DNA from: Spirogloea muscicola
Lineage: Eukaryota > Streptophyta > Zygnematophyceae > Spirogloeales > Spirogloeaceae
DNA: 64,000 bases
Direction of reading: 5' to 3'
Assembly (NCBI GenBank): GCA_009602725.1
Contig: WELB01000034.1
Location: 598,811 to 662,810, forward strand
Shown: positions 26,640 to 38,630 of the stretch, piece by piece
Numbering within the stretch: position 1 is the first letter of the stretch
Layout: the number at the start of each line of letters is the position of its first letter
The notes under the pieces: generated by a model
What the model was told of the DNA's origin: nothing
The model's input: the letters and a program-made list of their open reading frames with translations, nothing else
Database searches by the model: none
Position numbers and translations under genes: made by a program

Positions 26640-27277
26640 GAAAGTGGCTCTTCCAACCCCTACCTTCTACCTTTTGTCTATTCTTTTTGGGCTGGCATTT
26701 GCCAGCCCCTCTTCTCTAAAGGCGAGCAATTCCTTTGGGAGAGCACTTTCCTTTTCCCAAGATGGAGAAAGACTCGACCTTCCACCTTCTTAATTGGGCG
26801 AGCTTTCCTTCCTTCTCTAAGTTAAGGGCGATGGCTGTGAGTGGCCAGCCCAAAAAAGAGAACAGTTCGGTATCCGATAGTGCGCCAGATCTGGAAGAGT
26901 ACAGTCTGGAAGTGTCTTTCTTCTGAGAAGGAAAATGGCTCTTCAAAATTCGCCTTTTCCAAGATTGTTCATTCTGATTCTGGGCTGGCCACTCACGGCC
27001 ATCGCCCCTCACACGAAGAGTCTTTCGTCTCTGCTCTTCCAAAAGATAGAAAGAAAGTGGCTCTTCCAAAGGGAGAGCCACTTTACTGGCTTTGGACATT
27101 GTTCATTCTTTTCGGGCTGGCTTTGCCAGCCCCACCTCTTTAAGGGCGAGCACTTTTTTTTTTTCCTTTCTTTCCCAAAGGAAAATTTCGTGCATTTGAA
27201 ACAAACGAAGGCCAAATGGCCAAGTACAAAGGCAAGCACATCTTAAGACCTACATGACCTACAATAGATTGACCCGC
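26640..27277. repeat. Cluster of tail hairpins in alternating orientation
   Basis: At least five GGGCTGG/CCAGCC hairpin tails lie at about 26680-26720, 26825-26860, 26975-27010, 27080-27145 and adjoining bases. GTGGCTCTTCCAA blocks and a reverse family-B tail end (27180-27250) accompany them. Little coding remnant is attached, which suggests repeated insertion of very short copies or local rearrangement. Confidence 0.5.
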
Positions 27278-28600
27278 TCAGTAACCACGGGTCAAGACAT
27301 AAAGGTCGCTAACCGATGCCTGAATACCATGGATGGCAGGTACGAAGCCCTTCTGCCACCAACTAGAGCTCGCCCAGCTTTCTGGTGCAAAGAGCATTAG
27401 CCTGAGCACGCTGCTAATAGGCCGAAACTCGTCGTCGCAACAACGACAGATATGCAGCTGGCAAGCCCATCTCAGTCGTGTGTAGCCTAGATTGGCTATG
27501 TTTTGAAGGAGAGTAAGGAAACGAGGACATAAGCAAACAAAGATGTCGATTCCCGCTGGCAGGAGCTGATCATATTGGGGGTAAACGGAGTAGTGCTGCA
27601 ACTTTCTTTGTTCAGTCCTGCCCACTGCGTGGCCAGCGACGCTTGTCGATGCTGGACCTTTATAGGCCTCCGTAATCACAACATCGACCAAGGCCCGTGG
27701 TCCTCCACCAGGTTGCACGCCCACAATGTCAAGTGTCCGGCGACAATGACGTCCCTGGGCATCCGTGGTGGTAGGCATGATGTTGTCCACCTCCACGCAC
27801 AGTACCCGGCGTCGCGCATCAAACCCGCCAGGGCATCACGGAGGAGGTTGTGGATACCCACCACTTCTGGTCCAGTGGGGCATCGCAGCATGTGAGTGGC
27901 GAGCTCAGCACCCTCTGCACGGAAGCCGCACTCACACTGGCGCACCCCAATCAGGCAGTGAGGTGGGAGGCCGAGGAAGAGTTGAAGCAACGTCCGAAAG
28001 GCCTCGGAGCTGATGCTGAAGGCGTTGGCCACGGCGTGTGAGGTGATCCAGTCTGTGGCTCCAGGTGTAGCGAGGGAAGTAAGTCTTGCCAGGCTCCTTG
28101 GATTATTGTGAATCTCTGGCAATATCCTCAAGCTTCTGCTGCACTCATCTTCCATTTCCGTAACCAGTTTGGATTGTGCCCCTCTATCCGAAGCTTGGGC
28201 GAGGGCGGAGAATGGCGTGAGTAGGGGTTATATGAGGGAAAAGAGCCGATTGCCGAGTCACGGATGCTCCTCAGATCCGCTTGGAAGGGGAAGGAGCCTT
28301 CCTCCACATTGCGTACGGGATCGTGGAGGCAAGGGAAGCGCATGGGAAGCATGGAGGCGATCTGGTGCCAGCAGCACAGGAAGGCTGCTTGCGCCGTTGT
28401 TCCAACGACCGGCAGCCAAGGCCGCCCATGCGAGCGGGGAGGGAAGCCTGGATGGAAGATAAAGCGGAGGGCCCAAAGGGGCGAAGTGACGGCCGTGTGG
28501 TGGCCATGGGGGGCGAACAAGGGTCCCTTGAGAACGGCGGAACCTATCGGCCCGTCCGCTCTGGTCGTGACTGCGACAGGATGGCGCAATCTCGCGGGGT
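27278..28600 (-). mobile_element. Largest non-LTR retrotransposon remnant (post-RT region, CCHC knuckle, nuclease-like domain)
   Basis: Read on the minus strand in shifting frames: LPARMGGLGCRSLEQR (typical of the region after the RT of non-LTR elements), then a CCHC knuckle (QCECG...THMLRC), PTGPEVVGIHNLLRDAL, then RRTLDIVGV, ALVDVVITEAYK and TEQRKLQHY (restriction-like nuclease pattern), and the end SDLYVLTRGY at 27278. Frameshifts and stops show it is dead. Zinc knuckle plus restriction-like nuclease is the architecture of R2/NeSL-like and Dualen/RandI-type elements. Which clade applies cannot be told without the RT. Confidence 0.7.
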
Positions 28601-28849
28601 ACTGTTGATGGGACGGTCAGGCTCCGCTTGGCTACACACCGTGAGAAGAAACAGATCTTCCGGAGAGGGCGTGGAGAAGCAGCCTCTTCTTAAGAAAGCC
28701 AAAAGAAAGCAAGGGGGCAAGGGCTGCTGCAGCCTCTGGCCCTGGCCAGGGGACCCGCTACCCGGAGGTTAGTTTCTCCGACCTGCGGCTGCTCAACAGG
28801 GGTCACTGATGAGAGTTTCCGCGCAAGTATTTGGATCATCCGGTTGAAG

Positions 28850-29790
28850 ATGAGTTCGCGGCACTCGCAATCGACGTGCACAGGCCTTCGGCAGTCGCTG
28901 GCCCTTTTCGGGCTGGCTTTGCTAGCCCCTCTTCTCTATGGGCGAGCACTTTCTTCTTTTCTTCCACTCGCGATACACCAGCGTGCTGGTCGTGCATTAG
29001 CTCAGGCTAATGGCTTCCGTGGTGGTGGTTTGGCGCCTCAGTATAGCTTGTCAGATATGCATGTGCTTACTCGGGGATATTAGTGTCCCCCTTAGCCAGC
29101 TCATCACCCAGTTAACAGGACAATTGTAAGGCTAGAATTGGCCTCCCTTTCAATTTCATGCGCACCGCGCGCCTTCTCTCTTTCTGTATTACGTAGCCTT
29201 GTTTAGTTTGCACTCGCCTCTGCTTGAACTGTGTATTGGCTTGAATTGGCCTCCCTTTTCATTTCATGCGCCCCGCGCGCCTTTCTCTCTTTCCAGCGGC
29301 TTGCCTGGCAGGCCATCGTCGGCAGGGTCCGCAATGGGAACTGCCCGGGCCCGGCTGCCGGGTCGCTTGCCCAGGCCCATGCGGCTCTGTCTCCTTCCGA
29401 CGCTCCCTGGCTCACGCCGTGCACTTGCGGGCAGCCGTGCTATTGCTGGCGCCTCTGGGTCTCATCGCGGTGCCTCTTTTTCAGCTGCAAGTTACTCCGA
29501 CTTGCTGCTGCTAACTCGGGGTTACTGAGCTCCCCTCCGCTGTAGTTTTGGCTTTAGCTGTGTCTTTCGGCTTTCGGCTCTTCGGACCTTGTCCATTCTT
29601 TTTGGGCTGGCCTTTCCCAGCCACCTTCTTGACTACTGAGTGGTCCATCCTCCCCCGTTCTGCCATAGCCTCTTTAGGCCCCGAAGTCGCTGCTTAGCTC
29701 GTGGTTTGGCCCCTTCGAACCTTGTCAACTCTTTCCGGGCTGGCTTCTCACAGCCCTTGCCCCCATTGTGAGAGCCACTTCTTTCTTAAT
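28850..29790 (+). mobile_element. Series of 5'-truncated retroelement 3' ends
   Basis: 28900-28970 is a hairpin tail ending CTCTATGGGCGAGCACTTTC. 28965-29083 is a coding end (AIHQRAGRALAQANGF to SDMHVLTRGY), then a family-A UTR to about 29180 and a second family-A tail to about 29295. 29300-29528 is another coding end (SYSDLLLLTRGY), then a UTR with hairpin (29580-29628) joined directly to a family-C UTR (29628-29785). The stacking shows repeated insertion into earlier tails. Confidence 0.65.
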
Positions 29791-29859
29791 ATGGCCGAGC
29801 TTTCTATTCTCGTGGCTACTTGATTCCCTGAGTGCTTTAGCGCTTCCTCTGGCCCCTTC

Positions 29860-30185
29860 AAACTTTGTTCAACTTTCTTCGATTTTTTTGGGCTGGCCTC
29901 TCACAGCCACCGCCCTCTCCTGGAAGCGACTTTCCTCTGCTGTGAAAAGCCAGCCCGGACAGAATGGACAAGGATCAAAGAGAGTAAGCTAATTTACAGG
30001 CGGCCAGGGCTGTGAAAAGCCAGCCCGATAAGAGTGGACAATGAGGTCCGATGGAGTCCAGATGCGTAGGGATCACCAAGAAACTACAGATGCCTGCTCA
30101 GCAACCCCAAGTCAGCAGCCGCAAATTCGGGCAGCCGGAAAGACACAGGTGGAGAAGAACCGACTGCCTTTGTTGATTCCCACAC
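29860..30185. repeat. Hairpin tails and degenerate coding end
   Basis: A plus tail (29862-29915) is followed by reverse tails at about 29935-29985 and 30005-30055. No intact frame remains. Confidence 0.5.
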
Positions 30186-30760
30186 GTTATCCTGCTCCTT
30201 TGGACCTTGTTCACTCTTTTGTGGGCTCCTCGACGTCGTTCTCGTCGACGCATTCCAACCAGGGGCACCCACACCGAATGTGCCAGGTTGGGCGACACAT
30301 CATGCGGAGAGGAAGAAGGAGAGGCACTATAATGACCACCCCCGGGGCGACCACTTCTTCCCATGCACCACGGACATATACAACGGCTACAGAACGAAGT
30401 GGTCTTCCCTCCTCCATCGCCTGGCACTGCATGTTGATGCCCGCCGACGTAGTCGGGCGGGTAGCTTAGGGCATTCTAGCGTCCCGCAAGCCATCGTTGC
30501 ATGCTATGCGGCTATCATTGAGTCTACAGCGCTCCCAGGCACTCGCGATACACCAGCGTGCTGGTCGTGCATTACCCAGGCTAATGGCTTCCGTGGTGGT
30601 GGTCTGGCGCCTCAGTATAGCTTGTCAGATATGCATGTGCTCACTCGGGGATATCAATGTCCCCCTTAGCCAGCTCATTACCCAGTTAACAATACTTTTG
30701 TAAGGCTAGAATTGGCCTCCCTTTCAATTTCATGCGCAACGCGCGCCTTCTCTCTCTTTG
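30186..30760 (+). mobile_element. Retroelement 3' fragment, frameshifted nuclease-like region and family-A UTR
   Basis: Recognisable blocks are an LVDAF equivalent at about 30235, then AERKKERHYNDHPRGDHFF and TDIYNGYRTKWSSLLHRL, ending SDMHVLTRGY at about 30655. The module near 30510-30590 is split over two frames. The family-A UTR follows, with GGCCTCCCTTTC and TTTCATGCGCAACGCGCGCC at 30705-30755. It is the closest relative in the window of the intact 9.4-9.9 kb copy. Confidence 0.65.
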
Positions 30761-30979
30761 TGGGCTGGTTTCACGCAGCCCTTTCCTTTTCAGAGAGCTG
30801 CCTTTTCAGATTAACCGCCTCCTCCACTGGTCCTTTTGACAACTTCCATCTGCCTTTCCTGGCGTGGCATCACAGTAAACCCTTCCATCACACAAGGCCC
30901 GTCGACCTTCTCGCCATCACGTCGTGGCGGTGGCCCGTGCGTCAATAATGTACAGTCGGAAGCGGCATTCTTCCTCTGA

Positions 30980-32400
30980 CTTGTCCATTTCTACTTTTGG
31001 CTAGCCTTTCACAGCCATCGCCCCCTTTTGAGAAGCTCTCTTTCTTTGATGCAGCAACCCGACCCCAGCGGCCAAGATTGCGAGCTTCCCAGTTCTCAAA
31101 GCTGCTGAGTCAAATCAGCTTCTGCCCAAAACGAGGCGGTGACTGTGAAAGGCCAGTCTAAAGAGAAGAGGACACGATTTGAAGGGGACCAATACTCAAG
31201 GAAGATAAAAAGATTTCGTGTACTTGAACAATTGAAGGCCACAATGGCTAAGTACAAAGGCAAAGCACATGAAATGACGTAGCAGCTAGCATCTAGCAGC
31301 TACTGGAGCTGCTGGAGAAGTAGGGCGGCAGCAGTGGCAGGCGAAGGGATGGGGGGGGAAGGGAGGGCCGGCAGAGCCCCTGGGGGCCTTTCCTGCGTCC
31401 GCTTCTGGAGCTGCTAGAGAATTGAGGCAGTAGCAGTGGCAGGAGGAATGGAGGGGGGGGGAAAAGAGGGCCGGAAGTGCCGATTGGGGCATTGCCGACC
31501 TAGGTGTATGCAGCTCCCAGGAGATGTCCACGGGGCATGTATGGCCCAGTCCCTCACACACCTCCAGCGTGCTTGAGCATCGAGCTGTGGGCCCGATGGC
31601 AGGGCCAGCAGAGGGTGAGCAGAGCAGCCCAATAACCAGTGGGGCACGCCAGCGGGCTCAACTGTACCTCATGCACCTCTCCGTGTCTTTGCTAGGAGCC
31701 CAGGCGTTCTTCTTGTATCTACAAGCTGGCCAGCCCTTGGCTGCCGCCTTTAATCGTACGCGTTGCGACTCCTTCCCTCCTGTCCTTGGCCCTGCTCGAC
31801 TGGCCTTCCACAGTCATCAAACCCTACGGAAGAGCTTTGTCTTTCTTGCTGAGAGACACAAATAGCGCTTGGTGACCAGGGGTGACTAAGTGGCACTCTG
31901 AAGCAGCATTCTGAAGCAGCCACTTGCTTGCTGAGTAGGTGATCACTTCGATAGGGCTTCAGCGACAACCTTTTGCTCAGTGAACTGGGCTTTGTCCTTA
32001 TATCCAACTTAGCGGCTAACGAAGGGCGACTGAGCTGCCAATCTTGATCAATGGCTTGCTATTCTGCATACTATCCGCTGTGCGACTATTCTGGACTTGA
32101 CCTCTTCTCTTTTGGGTTGCCACAGCTATCGCCCCCTTTCAATTAGCTGCTTCTTCTTACAGTCTGGGCCCTTCACAGCCGCAGCCCTTCTTGGAAGTTG
32201 GGAGTCAATCGTCGCCCCGCCCTATTCAGGCCGCTGGCCTATTTGACTTGCATTTGCTAGGTAGGGGGTACTGAGGCCATCAAGAAGCAGCTCTTCCCAA
32301 GGGGGCCATCCGTTATGGTTACGGCTTCCTGAGTGGTTCCCGTTTGACTCCTACGTCCCTTCTTCTCTCCTCACAGGCTGGCCTTATACAGCGGCTGTCT
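30980..32400. repeat. Degenerate repeat-rich stretch
   Basis: Hairpin tails are at about 30995-31025 and, reversed, 31140-31200, followed by a reverse family-B tail (31215-31275). An imperfect 70-bp direct repeat (31302-31375 and 31402-31475; CTGGAGCTGCT.GAGAA) each contains a poly-G run. A worn coding end (SLLGAQAFFLYLQAGQPLAA) is at about 31665-31790. No gene. Confidence 0.45.
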
Positions 32401-33290
32401 ATCTGCATTTTCTGCCTGAACAATGTATTGGCTTGAAGTGGCCACACTTCCATTCCATGCGCACTGCGCGCCCTTGGCTCACGCCTTCCGTCTGCGTGCA
32501 GGCCGTGCCCTGGCTGTACCTCCGGCCATTGGCAGGGGGACTGCTTTCCGACTTTGTACATTCTTTTGGGCTGGCCTCTCACAGCCACCAGTCAATTCGG
32601 AAGCGCTGTTCTTTCCGGCTCACAGCCACTGCTGTCAATTTGGAAGCGCTGTTTCCGGCTACTGGCTAGGGGTTAGGAGCGGCCGTCCTTCTTCATTCCT
32701 TGTTTTCCTGCAAGGTCCAAAGGGCCGAAAGGCGCCAGGACCACACAGCTATGCAAGACTACAGCGAATGGGAGCTATAGCATCTGATTTCGTCGTGCAC
32801 CGCTGCCTCTTCGCGTCTGCGGTGGCTCGGAATGGGCTGGTCCTTCGCAGCCCACCACCCCTTTGGCTGTTTAGGTCCTGTTTAGGTCCTCGTTTCCACA
32901 CTCTCCTTCGGAATATTGCCAATCTAGGCCATGCACGACGTGCAGATGTGTTTCCGGCTGAGATGGGCTTGCCAGCTGCCTATCTGTCGTTCATGGGGCT
33001 TGCCTGCTGCATATCTGTCGTTCATGGGACGACGAGTTTCGGCCTGTCTGCGTGCTAAGGCTAATGCTTTGCACCAGAAAGCTGGGCAAGCTCTAGTTGG
33101 TGGCAGAAGGGCTTCGAATCTGCCATCTGTTATTCAGGCATCGATTAGCGACCTTCATGTATTGACCAGTGGTTACTGAGCGGGTCAATCTGCTATGGGT
33201 GATGTACGTCATCAGATGTGCTTGCCTTTGTACTTGGCCATTTTGGCCTTCGTTTGTTTCAATTACATGAGAATCCCCCTTTGGAAGAGC
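32400..33290 (+). mobile_element. Retroelement tails with an intact family-B coding end
   Basis: A family-A tail (32420-32470) is joined to a coding-end fragment (HAFRLRAGRALAV) and a tail with a duplicated AGTCAATTCGGAAGCGCTGT block (32595-32655). At 33060-33177 an intact family-B end reads ALHQKAGQALVGGRRASNLP to LTSGY with TTGACC...GGGTCAA around the stop, then the 3' UTR to about 33280. Confidence 0.6.
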
Positions 33291-34136
33291 TGCTTCGTCG
33301 CGAAGGGCTTTGCCGCGAATCGGCGGCCGGTCGCCGCGCCGTCAGACGTGGTTCCCAAACCCGGCGCTGAACGGGCCGGGGGGCGGGGAGGGATTCAAAA
33401 CGAGCCCGCCTTCTCTGCTCAGGGTGCCGGAATGCGCAACTCCACCCAAGACAGGAAAAGCCAGCCGCCCACCCCCCCCCGCCCCTCCCGTTCAAGCTCT
33501 GCCGCCGCCCGCGCGCGCGGTGACGGGCCGCGGTCCGCCGGCCTGCGGCCCGCGCAGCGCGAGTTCCTTGAAGGAAGTTGGCAAAAGGAGAGTGGCGGCT
33601 GGGGAGGTCAGTGTGCTTGGAGACGATCGTGGCCCGGTGTAGTGGTGGGACGAGTCGCCGGAGACCTGGCAGGCGGACTAGGCAAGGGGGCACCTGATGG
33701 AGAAGCAGCAGTAGCATAAGAAGGCGGCGGCGGCAGCCGCGGCGATCACGGCGGCTGCATAAAGCGGCAGGCAAGGGTTGCGCTGTGCCGAGCTCTCTCT
33801 ACGCAACGAGCGACGAGGCTGACCATTCTGGCCGCCGACTTCCCACTAAGGCGCCCGGAAAGCAACGACGCCTTTCACTCAGTTGTGGGATATGCTGGAA
33901 GAAGGAATTGATTTTGAGCTTTCAGGAGCTGGCTTTTTCAATGTACATGTTGGATATCAAGATGTTGGAGCAAGGACTGGTTATGCACATGCTGACCTGA
34001 TTGTTAGGCACACAGCAACAAGAAGAAAGATGGCATGAGCTTCCAGAACCTCTTGTCTTGGCGTTGATTCGGCTGTAAGTTTGTGCACGAGAGGCAGCAA
34101 TACGGCATCACTGCGGCGACGTAGGGTTTGCAAGCA
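33291..34136. other. 5' flank of the O-fucosyltransferase gene
   Basis: GC-rich DNA with poly-C (33467-33485) and a short GGC run (33724-33760) marks a likely promoter/5' UTR region like those before other genes here. From 33780 composition falls. Acceptor-like sites before 34137 suggest a 5' UTR intron, but none can be proved. Confidence 0.4.
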
Positions 34137-37100
34137 ATGCCCCTTTGGACGGCTGCGCTGACTGGCTCTGGCAAGTCCAGAGCAAGAGCCAAGATCCCTG
34201 GCCATCAAGTGCAGAGCCTGTCAAATGGTGTCATCAGCAAAGCCTGTCATTCACCTGCAACAGACTTCAAGAAGCCAAGACGAAGCTATTGCACTCTTCT
34301 TCTAAGTGCAACCCTTGTTGTTGTTATTCTGTCGCTGTCAATTCACGCGAGGCGCATGAGAAACCGTCTCTACAGTGACGAATCCGAGACAGTGAGTTTG
34401 TTGACCTGAGACCTAGGAGGCCTTCTATCTAATCTTGGCATCTCAATCTACTGAGAAGTTGCTCGACCAATTTTGGATCGTGTGTCACTTACTGCAGGTT
34501 GATGACGATGACCTTGCCGATGGTCAAGATCTGTATGTAAACCGGACAGACACCACACTCACTAACAATCAAACACGACTTCTGGGAACATTCGAGGCTG
34601 ATGAGGTAAGGAGATTATGAATGAGTGCACCAGCATTGGCTTGAAGATGTCAAGCCTGCAATGGAATTGATGGGGTATTGATTTCTGTTGACACTAAGGT
34701 ACTTTCATTTCTGCGTTCACCCTCACAGAATGAGGAGGAAATTGTGTTGAATCTCGATCCTGTCAATCGTTGCGCCTTGAAGCCTCCAAATTGGCCTGGT
34801 AAGGTGCTCGCCTTTCAATAAATGCCTTAGCTGAGCGCTGGATGCTGAGTCCATAACTGTACCTTATAGATACAATCAGCAGAGCAGACTCAGCAGGCAC
34901 TTGTTTACAGATCATTGATTTCCTGACTAAACACAATATATAGTGACTGCATAGCTTCACTAGCAACTAGAGCAAAACTTCCTTCACACATGCAAACCAG
35001 CAACACACATGGTATGCCTGCCATGACTTGACAAGTGAGCGCTTGCAGCTAGTCCAACTAAGCCGTCTGGATACCTGCTAGTGCGGTGCAATGGTGGTCT
35101 TAATCAGATGAGGGCAGCTGTGAGTCTCGCATCCTCATTCTGACGTTGATATTGTGCTTGCACAATCTCCCAGTCCAATGGAAGGCAGCATATTGTGCAG
35201 AAAGAACTTGGAACAAATCACCTCATGCATGATGTGTTTAAGAGATTCTTTCAGGCTCAGACGATGTACACGTGACATATAAGAGAAGAAATGTGTCACC
35301 CAAAGCTTCCGACTACACATGTATGTGGACATAGTCTTGGGGAGCCTTCTGGGCAACACTGTGCAGAGCATTTGTTACTGACAGCAGATATAGTAAGTGG
35401 CTGCTCTGTTCTCATCCGCCCTTCCTGCTCGCAGATATGTGACATGGTTGCTATTGCCAGACACCTGAATGCCACAATGGTTATACCAGAGTTGGACAAG
35501 GCTTCATTCTGGGCTGATTCTAGGTGAGGCTGTCTACTCATTACAAGGTCATTGCCTTGAGCGGCACCTGTCTCCCTGTATGACAACTGCCCGACAGGGG
35601 ACAATGACAGGGCCAATGGGGGTACTCAACAGAGGCGCTGCATTTTAGGTGGCATGGTGCGGCCACTCACACCAGTAACACAAAGCAATGCTTGTCCGCA
35701 GCGACTTTGGGGATGTGTTTGATGTCAATCACTTCATTGACACCTTGGAAGGGGAAGTGAAGGTTATCAGACAACTGCCCCCCAAGCATAGACTCATACA
35801 ATCAAACAAGATCTATACAATTGATCCCGTCAGTTGGTCTGATGTTGGTTATTACACGAAAGTTGTTTTCCCTCTACTTCGCAAGCACAAGGTTTGTGCT
35901 TTCACCCAACACACACTGCCTCCTTGCAAGCACTCAAGAAGAACAGATCTATATTACCTTTGCCCTTTCAGAGCTGTGCTTCTTGAAGGAGAAGCTCCTA
36001 TATGACTGCTCTTCAAGCCATTGTTGGAATGACAGGTACTACGTCTGAATAGGACAGACTCAAGGCTTGCAAACAACCCCCCAGACGTTCCCAAGCCCTT
36101 GCAGCGCTTAAGGTGCCGAGTGCAATATCACGCTCTGCAGTTCACAGGGCCAATCAGAGTCTTGGGGCAGCGAATTATTAACCGCCTGAAATCGAAGGGG
36201 CCAGTCATTGCTCTCCACTTGCGATATGAGATGGACATGTTGGCCTTCACAGGCTGCACTCATGGATGTACGCCTCAAGAGGCAAAGAAGCTCACTAAGC
36301 TCAGGTAATGGTGGTGGCTCTTGAGTTTCTCGTCAGTGACTCTTCAGTCACTACTCGCCTTTGTGACCCAGTTGTCCTGTCTGACGACACCCCCCTCTCT
36401 GCATCCAGTAGCTCAACATTAATATGTCTGACTAGTGACAAAGTTAGTGCTAACACACAGCTCTCACTCGTTATCAGTCTCCTTGGTACAGATTGCAGGT
36501 ACTGAATTGCTCATACAGCTCTCATTCGTTATCAGTCTCCTTGGTACAATTTGCAGGTACCGAACTGCTCAATGGAAGGAGAAGAGGATCATTGGATCTG
36601 TGCGTCGAAGGGAGGGAGCATGCCCGCTGACCCCAGAAGAGGTTGCTCTCTTGCTGCGAGCAATGGGCTACGGCAAGGGCACACAAATTTATGTTGCATC
36701 AGGAAAGATCTATGGAGGCAAGAGACGAATGGCAAAACTGCTCAAGATCTTCCCAAATACGGTACTCTTTTCCCTCAGCTCAAGCGTATGCTGGGGTCAA
36801 TCATTTCCAGTCAATGTCAAGATCATGACCGTCAGCTTGCCTTAGAATGAGAGAGTAGCTACTGTCTGGATTATGCTTTGCAATGGGTGATGCATGCATG
36901 TCTGTACATGGAGGCTATGCGATTCGCTAATCTTTCATCTAATTATATAGGTGCGGAAGGAGATGCTTGCAACAGCTGAGGAGCTGGCTCCCTTTAGAAA
37001 CCACTCCTCGCAGCTTGCTGCCCTCGATTACATGGTCTCTGTGGCCTCTGATGTCTTCCTCTCCACATTCCATGGCAACATGGCAAGGCTTGTTGAAGGC

Positions 37101-37885
37101 CACAGGAGGTAAAGTGACTCCACTTCAGCTTGGATGCTCAGTATACATCTTCATAGCTACAGTCATCCCAAAACTCTGCCTCTACGATGAAGGTGATTAG
37201 CCCGGTGCTGTTATACTTGACACTGCAATGGCCGGTAGTTTGTTTGAGTTGTGGGGAAGGATTGCACCTGGGAGTTGCACAGAGCACCGAATTCTTTTGC
37301 TATCTCTGATGGTGTCCTGCAGATACCTGGGACATAGGAAGACGATAATACCCGACAGAAAAGCTCTAGTCCAGCTATTCAATGCCTACGAAAATGGCAC
37401 CTTCAGTTGGGAAGATCTGAGCAGGGAGGTGCAGGTCAGTAGTGCTCCTCTGCTTGCAAACTGGATCAGATAGAGATGCTAGCCGACCTAGACTGTCTAA
37501 GATTTTGGCCTTTGTGCAGGTCCGTTATCTCACCTTTACTGATGCAGAGCTAACCAGGATGAGTAGTCTAATGGTGCGCCTGCTTGCACCTGCACTACCT
37601 TGTGAATAGGCGGCCCATGCAACACGGATAGGTGCCCCACAGGAGCGACTTATGCTTGCTGGTCAGCCGAAGCAGGAAGACAACTTCTTTCAGAACCCGC
37701 ATGAGTGCATCTGCAAGGAGGACAAAGAGAGGGCCGCAGCTGACATCCAGGCGCGTGAAAAAGGGGTCATCCTGTCGGAGCCTCACGGCCCCAAGCAGCC
37801 ACCAACACGATTAATAGGTTCTGTGTTGCTCGACCATCAGCAGGCTGACCGAGGGGCTGCTGGGCAAACAAATTCCTTCATCTGA
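34137..37885 (+). CDS. Plant-type O-fucosyltransferase family protein (type II membrane)
   Basis: Twelve exons: 34137-34391, 34498-34605, 34729-34798, 35049-35119, 35435-35523, 35702-35891, 36036-36304, 36557-36761, 36951-37108, 37323-37434, 37520-37573 and 37643-37885. They join in frame to 607 residues. A basic N terminus and one membrane segment (~51-69, [18 protein letters not shown]) indicate a Golgi type II protein. The lumenal domain has [53 protein letters not shown] (His-Leu-Arg, 322-324) and [20 protein letters not shown] (HGN, 460-462), all hallmarks of the plant O-FucT family. Members transfer fucose or rhamnose to proteins or cell-wall glycans; the acceptor here is unknown. The Pro/Lys-rich C terminus is not conserved. 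The intron before exon 8 has a duplicated acceptor. Confidence 0.9.
36461..36575 (+). repeat. 58-bp tandem duplication across a splice acceptor
   Basis: 36461-36518 and 36519-36575 are near-identical (CTCTCA.TCGTTATCAGTCTC, TTGGTACA..TTGCAGGTAC). Each holds a TTGCAG acceptor. Only the second continues the reading frame of the O-fucosyltransferase. Confidence 0.85.
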
Positions 37886-38630
37886 TCATGGCAGCGCTTG
37901 CCTGCGTTGTTGTGGCCGGCCGCGGGTTCGATTCTGTTTGCGGCACCTGTACTTGCCTGATGCCTGAAAAACATGGACGTTGATCAGTCTGTGTTCCACA
38001 CTGTTATTGGCAGCACATGGTCCTTGTCCTCCTGTGGCTCGGTGCCCTGTTGTGGCGTACCTTAGGGGCTGTGGTCAATTGACCTCAGGGCAGGCGGCTC
38101 CTTACCGAAAATCAGACAAAAACATCCATTCTTTTATCCTTCTTACGACAAGCAAAGGCTTGCTCTACTGTGGATCGTGCTGTGCCCGGGTTGTGATTGT
38201 GGAGTGATCCAGTCAAGTCGATATAGACTAACATAAGCACTCTGGAACATCAGCAAGCTCAGCACACAGCTGGCGCAGGTAGCCCTGCTTGTCGCAGTCA
38301 GGCTCTTGCGGTTGATGTCGCGCACTTGTCGAGCGCTTGAGCACATGGAAGCTTTTGTCATTAAATGTATTGCAGCAATCTTTGGGTCCACTTGATGCAG
38401 GACCTGAGGCATGGGCTTCAGATTCGGCAAAGCTAAGTGTGACACTTGCTAGGTACACTGAATCGTAGCAATTGGGACTCCCTGCCAAACTCATTCGAAG
38501 TGCTGCGCCAGTCTTCTGGTGGGGTTTTTGCGAGGGGGAAGGGGGGGTAAGTCACTGCATACATGTATCCGTGAATTAGCTGTTTTCTAGCCTATGCATC
38601 CACAACCTTAGCCGTTTGCATGAGAGGTCT
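37886..38630. other. Gene-free stretch downstream of the O-fucosyltransferase
   Basis: No repeat or gene recognised. It presumably contains the 3' UTR. A GGTTCGATTC string at about 37924 is not part of a foldable tRNA. Confidence 0.45.

Noticed and set aside
37900-37950. tRNA-like GGTTCGATTC string
   Set aside because: No acceptor stem or D arm can be folded around it.
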